Below the pieces are notes generated by a model. That model ran no database searches, was not told where the DNA came from, and saw nothing but the letters and a program-made list of their open reading frames with translations. A DNA stretch of 7,715 nucleotides, from NCBI GenBank assembly GCA_002392545.1, contig DGHF01000166.1:1-7715 (forward strand). Reading direction: 5' to 3'. This document shows positions 1 through 5,304 of this stretch, one piece after another. The position numbers and the translations under genes are program-made. Within the stretch, counting starts at the first letter, position 1. Each line of letters begins with the position of its first letter. Source of the DNA: Ruminococcus sp. UBA3855. Its GTDB lineage: Bacteria; Bacillota; Clostridia; Oscillospirales; Ruminococcaceae.

Positions 1-28
1 GAAATATGCAGGACAGTACCACATTTGA
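1..28 (+). CDS. possible 3' tail of an upstream + strand gene (partial)
   Basis: A + strand terminator at 49-81 implies a + strand gene ending near the left edge. Frame 2 reads KYAGQYHI and stops at TGA 26-28, about 20 bases before the terminator stem, which is normal spacing. Frame 3 is also open (MQDSTTFDGLYDRL and onward) but stops only at TAA 81-83, inside the T tract, so it would run through the hairpin. I prefer frame 2 for that reason. Eight codons allow no functional assignment. Confidence 0.25.
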
Positions 29-48
29 TGGACTGTATGACAGACTGG

Positions 49-81
49 CGTTCCGCCCTTTCCGAAAGGCGGAACGTTTTT
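49..81 (+). terminator. intrinsic terminator of the upstream + strand gene
   Basis: A perfect 9-bp stem, CGTTCCGCC (49-57) with GGCGGAACG (68-76), has a 10-base loop and is followed directly by TTTTT (77-81). The T tract lies only on the + side, so this is primarily a + strand terminator. Read from the - strand the stem follows the GH5 stop codon by about 30 bases but is not trailed by T residues. It may still act as a weak end or 3' stabilising hairpin for the convergent GH5 transcript. Confidence 0.85.
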
Positions 82-105
82 AATCAATAATCCCTCTAGA
101 AACGA

Positions 106-2037
106 TTACTTATTGATTGAGTCAAGGCGGAATGTACCAAACAATACCAGACGTTTCAGCAATGCAAGGTCAATGACATTCACTTTGCCGTCACCGTTCA
201 GGTCGGAAATGATTTTGATTTCACGCTCATTGGGCTTTGCAAATTCATCTTCCGGCACTTTGATGAGGTTCTTTTCAACACCAAGCAGATACTTCTGCAT
301 ACGGATAATGTCAGCAAGCTCAGTCTTTCCGTTGCAGTCCACATCACCAGCCTGATACAGCGGAACAAACGGTTCATTTGTCGGCTCTTCGCTAGGTTCT
401 GTAGTTTCTTCGGTAGTCGGTTCGGGGGTAACATCACCCTTCGGAACAGCGTACAGACCATATGCAGTCAATTCACTCATTGTAGCACTGACAAAGAGAC
501 TTGTTGCAGAATCGGGTTCATCCAAAGCGGAAACAAAATCATCATAGGTGAATGTCTTGATATAAGGTGTTTCGGTTTCGTCAGAGCTTGCGACTCTGTT
601 CCAATCAGAATCCTGAAGAACCAGTTCCGGCGCATTGTCGGAATCATACACGAGTACAAAATCATAATTTTCATTCATGTAGTCTTTCCAGCCTTTGACT
701 GTGAAATTATCCCAAGCGTCGAGCTTCTTTCCGGTTTCGTTTTTGTACAGTTCAATCCAGTTATCACCAACCGGAATATTTTTCCAGTCAAATGCAGGCT
801 TCACAAATACTTCATAGTCCTTCATGCTGGACTGAACACCATATACATCCATCATTGCCTGAATGACTGGCTTTGCGTTCGGATACCATGTATTTGTTGC
901 ACGGTACAGATAACCATGAGATTCACCGCCGTTATTCAGGGCGTTGTTATCCCACAATACACAAGGAATGCCGACAGCTTTCGCCTTTGACAAATAATCC
1001 TTTGCCCAGTTGACACGGGATTCGGTGTTATTGAAATCGGATGCACTGAATTCGCCAATGATGATAGGTGCATTCTTTTCTTTCTGAATCTGGTCAAGAC
1101 CATTGAAAAGGTTAGTCAATGCATATCCATAATCTTCACCCCATCCGCTAGCACCCGGAAATTCGTGGTTTGCATAACTGCTTGTATCCATCGTAAAGAA
1201 ATACGGTGCATATGCATGTACAGAAATTGCTACATTTCCGGCATTGTCCGGAATTTTGAGGTTTTGCAGTGCGGTAGTGTCGGAAGTTGCCACATATGCC
1301 GGCATCATCAGCAGACGTTCTTTGTTTGCATTTGAACCCTGACTACGAACAGTATCTGCAAAAACTTTATTCAGGTTGTTGACATAATTCCATGAATAGC
1401 CATTGTCTCCGCTGCCATTGCCCCATTCAGAAACGGCAGAATTTCCAGTCTGACGAGGTTCGTTCATGCCTTCAAAAATCAAGTGCTGGTCATAGTCTGC
1501 AAATGTTTCAGCCACCTGTGTCCAGATATCTTCTAATTTTTCGGAAGCCTCTGCATAAGTATCATCTGTGAACTGCTTCACATTGATGAAATTTTCATGA
1601 TGTACATTCAGGATGACGAACATATCACGGTCATAGGCATAATCAACAACCTGCTTGACAAAATTCATCCACTGTTCATTGACAACATACATCTGAGAGC
1701 TTTCATCCCATTCAATTTTTTCATACCAAGTTGTCGGAATACGGATGGTATTAAATCCGGCATCCTTGACGGTCTGAACCAGTTCAGCAGTCGGGACAGG
1801 CTGTCCCCATGCCTTGACAAACTTTTCCGGTGAGGCAGTGCTGGAATAATTCGTGCCACTGCAATCAAGCGTATTTCCCAAGTTCCAGCCAATCACCATC
1901 TGGGAAGTAATGCCCTTTGCATCCAGTCCGCTCAAACCCTCTGCGGATACGGTTGCCGGAAGTGCCGACAACATTGAACCAGCCATGACAGCAGAGGACA
2001 ATACCGCTGTCAGTTTTCCAAACGCTTTCTTCTTCAT
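106..2037 (-). CDS. secreted GH5 endoglucanase-type glycoside hydrolase with C-terminal dockerin
   Basis: A 643-residue extracellular enzyme. Residues 1-32 are a Sec signal peptide: KKK start, hydrophobic core, likely cleavage after VSA. The GH5 TIM barrel spans about 40-400. It shows GWNLGNTLD (50-58), R99 in GFNTIRIP, NVHHE (144-148), acid/base E193 in MNEP, H274/Y276 in SVHAYAPY, nucleophile E329 in IIGEF, and W362. The pattern suggests subfamily GH5_4 (endo-beta-1,4-glucanase, xyloglucanase or mannanase range); substrate cannot be fixed by reading. Residues about 405-533 form an unassigned module. A T/E/P-rich linker follows (about 536-558), then a dockerin with calcium loops starting at D565 and D612. 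It probably docks onto a scaffoldin cohesin in a cellulosome. The start at 2037 is chosen because AGAGGGG (2048-2054) precedes it and the signal peptide begins there; an in-frame ATG 14 codons upstream has no such support. It has its own promoter. Confidence 0.93.
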   Translation of the reverse strand: MKKKAFGKLTAVLSSAVMAGSMLSALPATVSAEGLSGLDAKGITSQMVIGWNLGNTLDCSGTNYSSTASPEKFVKAWGQPVPTAELVQTVKDAGFNTIRIPTTWYEKIEWDESSQMYVVNEQWMNFVKQVVDYAYDRDMFVILNVHHENFINVKQFTDDTYAEASEKLEDIWTQVAETFADYDQHLIFEGMNEPRQTGNSAVSEWGNGSGDNGYSWNYVNNLNKVFADTVRSQGSNANKERLLMMPAYVATSDTTALQNLKIPDNAGNVAISVHAYAPYFFTMDTSSYANHEFPGASGWGEDYGYALTNLFNGLDQIQKEKNAPIIIGEFSASDFNNTESRVNWAKDYLSKAKAVGIPCVLWDNNALNNGGESHGYLYRATNTWYPNAKPVIQAMMDVYGVQSSMKDYEVFVKPAFDWKNIPVGDNWIELYKNETGKKLDAWDNFTVKGWKDYMNENYDFVLVYDSDNAPELVLQDSDWNRVASSDETETPYIKTFTYDDFVSALDEPDSATSLFVSATMSELTAYGLYAVPKGDVTPEPTTEETTEPSEEPTNEPFVPLYQAGDVDCNGKTELADIIRMQKYLLGVEKNLIKVPEDEFAKPNEREIKIISDLNGDGKVNVIDLALLKRLVLFGTFRLDSINK

Positions 2038-2047
2038 AATACAATTT

Positions 2048-2054
2048 CCCCTCT
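2048..2054 (-). promoter_or_regulatory. ribosome binding site of the GH5 gene
   Basis: On the - strand AGAGGGG lies 10 bases before the ATG at 2037. It settles the start: the upstream in-frame ATG at 2079 would add 14 non-signal residues before the lysine-rich signal peptide start. Confidence 0.7.
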
Positions 2055-2114
2055 GAAAATTTATTGCCGGACATTTCAAGAGTGCAGTAAAGAAATCTCC
2101 GGCTCTCTTTATGA

Positions 2115-2127
2115 AAACGGTTCGTTT
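2115..2127. promoter_or_regulatory. candidate LacI-family-type operator at the GH5 start of transcription
   Basis: The sequence AAACG-GTT-CGTTT is a perfect 5-bp inverted repeat with a 3-base centre. It begins about 10 bases downstream of the GH5 -10 hexamer, so it would cover roughly the first transcribed bases. LacI-family operators, including CcpA cre sites, are short dyads built around CG steps, and a repressor bound here would block initiation. The centre of 3 bases is odd for the family, so the regulator class is an inference. Confidence 0.45.
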
Positions 2128-2136
2128 CTGAATTCA

Positions 2137-2165
2137 ATTATACAGTTATTTTCCCATTTTGTCAA
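2137..2165 (-). promoter_or_regulatory. sigma-A promoter of the GH5 gene
   Basis: On the - strand TTGACA (2160-2165), a 17-base spacer and TATAAT (2137-2142) match both consensus hexamers exactly. Transcription would start near 2130, giving a leader of about 93 bases. A second small dyad, CCATT-N5-AATGG (2154-2168), straddles the -35 box. So the GH5 gene need not depend on the upstream operon. Confidence 0.85.
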
Positions 2166-2251
2166 TGGATTTTGTGAATTTTTGGGTTAGAATTGTTGTA
2201 AAAAAATTATGATGAAAAAGTCAGGAAAACAAATTTACAATTTATTCATAT

Positions 2252-3370
2252 TCAGGAAATTTGTCCGTCTGAAACGTATTCAAAGAAATTTCGTTCCACG
2301 AAAAACAGCCAATATCCTTCAACGGATTCACCGCCGTTATCATAAACTGTCAGGCAATTGTTGAAATTGTAGGATAATTCCACACCGTCTGTCATGCCCT
2401 CTGCGTTACTGTACACAATCACATGGTCCTGACCGTTCCACTCTGTTTCTAATGCAGACTGTACTTCCGGAGGAATGGCAAGGCTCTCTTTAGTTTCAGG
2501 GGTGATGCGGAAAAATGTGTCCTCCGCTTTCTCAGAGGCTGGGACGAAAAATTTTTTCATTGCAAACAGGTGAGACAATTCCGTGTCCTTGTGATAAATC
2601 GTCAAGGGATAGGGAGTTTCATACCCGACAAAGAATACATCCGAATATCTTCCGATTGTCCCATTATAAAGCTTATCCAGAATGGCTTCACTTCTGACAT
2701 TTTCATTACAGAGGACACCCACACGGAGGGGCTTTTCCTGATTGACATTTTTTTCGATTGTCCGGTATTCGTCAAAAATTTCCGGCTCATCTGATGCAGT
2801 TGTATAAAGATAATACTTTGTACCAATCGGAACAACGATAAAATCATCCTGTTTGTTTTGTTCAGGAAAGAAATATAATCCAACAGGATACGCTCCGGCA
2901 GTCCGGCGAATGGCGAAACTGCTGACTTCCGGACTGTAAAGCCGTTTTTCTTCCGCCTGCGAAAAGGTGATTTTCTGACAGTTTTCGACGGCGGTAATGG
3001 TCGGGAAGGCATTGGAAGCATCTCCCTCATTGGGGTAGGTGATTTCATAAGTCATTTCGACAAAATCCCCTGCTTTGATGGAATATGCCGACATTTCGCC
3101 GTTGATGCCGTAAGTCTCCGTGACACCATCACGCATTCCATAACTTAAATTGGCTAAATAAGGATGTCCGTTTTGCTGATAACAGACAAAAACATCTGTA
3201 CGCTTTGCGGTTTTCGGGGCATTCTTCACCTGCTCAAAACGTTCTGTAATCACGCTGAAATCAGGCTTGACAACCATAATCACATACACTGCAACTACTG
3301 CTATTATAGCCCATACCAGCATTAAAATCATACCGCCCCATTGACGCTTTTTATTTTTCGCTTTACTCAT
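2252..3370 (-). CDS. single-pass membrane protein of unknown function
   Basis: 372 residues. A basic N terminus (KAKNKKR, residues 3-9) is followed by one hydrophobic segment at about 11-34, predicting a cytoplasmic N terminus and about 335 residues outside the membrane. No lipobox is present. The outer part is rich in Tyr, Phe and acidic residues, is predicted by eye to be mostly beta strands, and has four cysteines (C63, C131, C221, C339). I recognise no catalytic motif or named domain. The ATG overlaps the end of the Nudix-HAD gene by 8 bases (ATGAGTAA), with a GGTGG-like site 5 bases upstream, so translation is probably coupled to it. No convincing terminator follows the TGA; the 214 bases to the GH5 start hold the GH5 promoter and leader. 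It could be a membrane-anchored substrate-binding or sensor protein, but nothing in the sequence proves that. Confidence 0.85.
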   Translation of the reverse strand: MSKAKNKKRQWGGMILMLVWAIIAVVAVYVIMVVKPDFSVITERFEQVKNAPKTAKRTDVFVCYQQNGHPYLANLSYGMRDGVTETYGINGEMSAYSIKAGDFVEMTYEITYPNEGDASNAFPTITAVENCQKITFSQAEEKRLYSPEVSSFAIRRTAGAYPVGLYFFPEQNKQDDFIVVPIGTKYYLYTTASDEPEIFDEYRTIEKNVNQEKPLRVGVLCNENVRSEAILDKLYNGTIGRYSDVFFVGYETPYPLTIYHKDTELSHLFAMKKFFVPASEKAEDTFFRITPETKESLAIPPEVQSALETEWNGQDHVIVYSNAEGMTDGVELSYNFNNCLTVYDNGGESVEGYWLFFVERNFFEYVSDGQIS

Positions 3371-4568
3371 TCACACCACCCAAAAGACCGCTGCTCAAAA
3401 GCCAGTCTTTCGCCGTTGTCAGACTGTCAAATGTTTTCCATGAAAGGGCATTTGTCTCCATGTTCGCCGGAATCTGGTCAGGAATCTGTATCGGAAAAAT
3501 TCCGGAGCGGTAGGCACTGCGAATGCCGTTTCTGGAATCTTCAAACGCAATGCAGACAGATTTGTCAAGCCCTAATGCTTCCATAGCTTTTTCGTAGATT
3601 TCAGGGGCGGGCTTTCCCTTTGTGACCATATCACCAGTGATAACCACATCAAAATATTCCAGCAATCCGGCACGGCTCAACTCATCCCGAACAGTGACTT
3701 CCCTTGTGGAACTTGCGACGGCTAATTTAATCCCCCTTGATTTGAGCATTTTCAAGATTTCCTTGACACCCTCCTTGACAGGAATTCCGTCTGCCAATGC
3801 TTCATGAGCCAATGCTCTGGCACGTCCTCTGAATCCGTCATAATCAAATTCCTTCCCGAACCGTTTCAGGAAATAGGCATGGTCTCCCTCTGCATTCAAT
3901 CCCACACAATGATAATAGGCATCTACTGCCTCAGGAAAATCATATTCTTTTCCGGCTTGTTCCCATGCGATTTTGACAATGCGTTCTGTGTCGATTAAAA
4001 GCCCATCCATGTCAAAAACTGCGCCCTCAATGCGTTTCGGATTTCCAAAGGGGTACAGCCTCGCCCCCGGAAAATTCTGTTCGAACAGGTCAAATAATAT
4101 CCATTGGAACGTATACGGAATCACTACATGAGCGTTGAGCAGTTCCTCCCATTCCTTGCGGTTCACCCATTTTGCAAGCTCGACTTCTTCGGGCTGTAAG
4201 GTCAATTTCTGACTGGAGTCAATAACTGCCATCCAATAATCATCAAATCTGTTTTTGGTACGGAATGAAAATATGGGTTCAGTGTCGGAAAGGTCAAGCT
4301 GAATCCCCAATTCCTCTGCTACTTCTCGTTCCGCTGCGGAACGGCTGGTATCTCCTGCCTGAGAGATGCCACCAACGGAAATATCCCACATTCCAGCCCA
4401 GTTTGTCTTGTCGTCAACACGTTTCTGCACTAACAGTCTTCCCTGCTGGTCAAACAATAATACATGAATCACGAGAATATATTCCCCTGCCGAACGCTTC
4501 CCCCCACGAATCACCTTTTTTCCGGTGAGATTGCGGTGAATGTCGTAAATGTCCTGATATTCAGGCAT
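3363..4568 (-). CDS. Nudix hydrolase / HAD-IA phosphatase fusion protein
   Basis: 401 residues with two enzyme domains. Residues about 1-165 are a Nudix domain of the IPP-isomerase-like clostridial type (start near YDIHRNLTG; WDISVGG at 61-67). The Nudix box is G67-x5-D73-x7-REVAEELGI (81-89), with Asp in place of the usual Glu at position 73. Residues about 180-395 are a beta-phosphoglucomutase-like HAD domain: motif I FDMDG with nucleophile D186 and acid/base D188, motif II ASST (285-288), motif III K319 in GKPAP, motif IV E343-D344. All catalytic residues of both domains appear intact. Nudix enzymes split nucleoside-diphosphate-X compounds and HAD-IA enzymes remove or move phosphate, so a two-step phosphate-metabolite clean-up is a reasonable inference; the substrate is unknown. 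The start at 4568 has AAGGAGG 9 bases upstream; a longer reading frame has no ribosome site. First gene of an operon with the membrane protein. Confidence 0.9.
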   Translation of the reverse strand: MPEYQDIYDIHRNLTGKKVIRGGKRSAGEYILVIHVLLFDQQGRLLVQKRVDDKTNWAGMWDISVGGISQAGDTSRSAAEREVAEELGIQLDLSDTEPIFSFRTKNRFDDYWMAVIDSSQKLTLQPEEVELAKWVNRKEWEELLNAHVVIPYTFQWILFDLFEQNFPGARLYPFGNPKRIEGAVFDMDGLLIDTERIVKIAWEQAGKEYDFPEAVDAYYHCVGLNAEGDHAYFLKRFGKEFDYDGFRGRARALAHEALADGIPVKEGVKEILKMLKSRGIKLAVASSTREVTVRDELSRAGLLEYFDVVITGDMVTKGKPAPEIYEKAMEALGLDKSVCIAFEDSRNGIRSAYRSGIFPIQIPDQIPANMETNALSWKTFDSLTTAKDWLLSSGLLGGVNE

Positions 4569-4577
4569 GATAAAACT

Positions 4578-4584
4578 CCTCCTT
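4578..4584 (-). promoter_or_regulatory. ribosome binding site of the Nudix-HAD gene
   Basis: AAGGAGG on the - strand, nearly full complementarity to the 16S tail, sits 9 bases from the ATG at 4568. It rejects the 12-codon-longer start at 4604, which would lie within the promoter -10 box. Confidence 0.85.
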
Positions 4585-4602
4585 TGTAAGGCTATTATTC
4601 TC

Positions 4603-4631
4603 ATTATAATCTATCTTTCCGAGATTGTCAA
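4603..4631 (-). promoter_or_regulatory. sigma-A promoter of the Nudix-HAD / membrane protein operon
   Basis: On the - strand TTGACA (4626-4631), a 17-base spacer and TATAAT (4603-4608) are both exact consensus. Transcription should begin near 4596, leaving a leader of about 28 bases with the ribosome site and no room for a riboswitch. Confidence 0.85.
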
Positions 4632-4642
4632 CTGAAAAACTG

Positions 4643-4655
4643 TTGAAAGTTTCAA
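4643..4655. promoter_or_regulatory. 13-bp palindrome between divergent promoters, candidate operator
   Basis: TTGAAA-G-TTTCAA is a perfect hyphenated dyad. It lies between the -35 box of the - strand operon (4626-4631) and the -35 box of the regulator gene (4671-4676), 11 and 15 bases away. That is where a regulator controlling itself and its divergent neighbours would bind. It overlaps a weaker dyad TCAAC-N9-GTTGA (4628-4646); another, TGTCA-N6-TGACA (4661-4676), covers the regulator -35. Which protein binds is inferred from position only. Confidence 0.5.
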
Positions 4656-4670
4656 AAATTTGTCAGAAGC

Positions 4671-4699
4671 TTGACATTTTCCCGATTTTGTGTTATGAT
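4671..4699 (+). promoter_or_regulatory. sigma-A promoter of the DtxR-like regulator gene
   Basis: TTGACA (4671-4676), a 17-base spacer and TATGAT (4694-4699), preceded by TGT, an extended -10 element. Transcription should start near 4706, about 32 bases before the chosen start codon. That leaves the ATG at 4717 too close to the 5' end and without a ribosome site. Confidence 0.8.
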
Positions 4700-4737
4700 A
4701 TTGACAGAATCACATTATGAAAGGATGTGAACCCCTC

Positions 4738-5160
4738 ATGAATTTATGTGCCGGACAATACCGTTATCTGTTGTGCATCTATCGTTTGCGCCGTGAAAAA
4801 GACCGTATCCGCTGTGTGGATATTGCCAATGATTTGGGCGTTACCCGTCCCAGTGTCAGCAAGATGATGAAATGCATGGTCAAAATGGAACTGGTAGAAG
4901 CTGATTATTGTGAGTCCGTCCGCCTGACCCCCTACGGTCGTGACCTTGCGGAACAACTCAACATTGATTATGATATGACATATGCATTTTTCCGCCGGAT
5001 TCTGCGACTTTCGCCGTCAGAAGCCAAAGAACACGCTTTCTTGTTCCTGTCTGATTTTCCGGAAAGCACCGTGAAAAAACTCAACGGCATTACAAGCCGT
5101 TCCATGGAACTCGCACGAAAAAAACGCCGTTCCCTTGACGAATCTGACAACAAAGCATGA
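4738..5160 (+). CDS. DtxR/MntR-fold transcriptional regulator lacking the usual metal ligands
   Basis: 140 residues, the size of B. subtilis MntR. An N-terminal YRYLLCIYRL helix leads to a winged helix-turn-helix (about 18-70) with DIANDLGVTRPSVSKMMKCM at 28-47 and a wing ending SVRLTPYGRDLAEQ. A helical dimerisation-like part follows (about 71-125), then a basic tail. Aligned by eye to MntR, ligand positions D8, E11, H77, E99, E102 and H103 become R9, L12, an aromatic, and non-ligand residues in FLFLSD, so none of the six is kept. It has five cysteines (C4, C13, C26, C46, C58). It is therefore a DtxR-family protein that probably does not sense manganese or iron in the standard way; a thiol or iron-sulfur signal is a guess. 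The start at 4738 is preferred because AAAGGA (4720-4725) lies upstream, though about 12 bases away; ATG 4717 has no ribosome site. It faces the Nudix-HAD operon, its likeliest target. Confidence 0.82.
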   Translation: MNLCAGQYRYLLCIYRLRREKDRIRCVDIANDLGVTRPSVSKMMKCMVKMELVEADYCESVRLTPYGRDLAEQLNIDYDMTYAFFRRILRLSPSEAKEHAFLFLSDFPESTVKKLNGITSRSMELARKKRRSLDESDNKA

Positions 5161-5185
5161 TATTTCCTTGCTTTGCTTAGTGCAG

Positions 5186-5268
5186 TTAGCGAACGCTAAT
5201 CTTTATGTTCAATGTCAAACCCCTGACTTCTTGAAAAGTCGGGGGATTTGATTTTATCAAAGGTTAGC
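5186..5268 (+). ncRNA. candidate structured RNA element in the 3' region of the regulator transcript
   Basis: An outer 10-bp stem joins GCTAATCTTT (5195-5204) to AAAGGTTAGC (5259-5268). Inside it, TCAAACCCCTGACTT (5215-5229) pairs with 5236-5251, a 15-bp stem with one bulged A at 5246. The two non-Watson-Crick pairs (5200 with 5263, 5224 with 5241) are U-G on the + strand but A-C on the other, so the fold suits a + strand RNA. GCTAA can alternatively pair with TTAGC at 5186-5190 across GAAC, which would compete with the outer stem. No known RNA family is recognised. It may simply be an elaborate 3' untranslated region. Confidence 0.4.
5220..5257 (+). terminator. intrinsic terminator of the regulator gene
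   Basis: A 10-bp stem, CCCCTGACTT (5220-5229) with AAGTCGGGGG (5236-5245), includes one U-G pair and a 6-base loop. It is followed by a T-rich run ATTTGATTTTAT. It lies 59 bases after the regulator stop codon. Confidence 0.7.
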
Positions 5269-5274
5269 AAGAAC

Positions 5275-5298
5275 CCCCCCGCCTAAAGAGGCGGGGGG
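5275..5298 (-). terminator. GC-rich hairpin, probable terminator of glutamine synthetase
   Basis: A perfect 9-bp all-GC stem, CCCCCCGCC (5275-5283) with GGCGGGGGG (5290-5298), is extended by a T-A pair closing the loop. It starts 6 bases after the glutamine synthetase stop codon on the - strand. The following T tract is poor (GTTCTTGC), so termination may be incomplete or the hairpin may mainly protect the 3' end. Confidence 0.6.
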
Positions 5299-5304
5299 AG
5301 GATG

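Noticed and set aside
3..83. Frame 3 open reading of 26 codons through the left-edge terminator
   Set aside because: It would place the 9-bp stem and T tract inside the coding region. The earlier TGA at 26-28 in frame 2 gives normal spacing, though 28 bases cannot settle it.
198..461. Second - strand frame of 87 codons inside the dockerin region
   Set aside because: Out-of-frame shadow of the GH5 gene, whose linker and dockerin are clearly coding in the main frame.
2196..2240. TTGTAAA / TTTACAA inverted repeat after the membrane protein gene as a terminator
   Set aside because: A 7-bp AT-only stem with a loop of 31 bases is too weak, and no stable hairpin precedes a T tract. I see no real terminator for that gene.
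4717..4737. Upstream ATG adding 7 residues to the regulator
   Set aside because: It lies about 11 bases from the predicted transcription start, has no ribosome site, and the AAAGGA that serves the gene lies within it.
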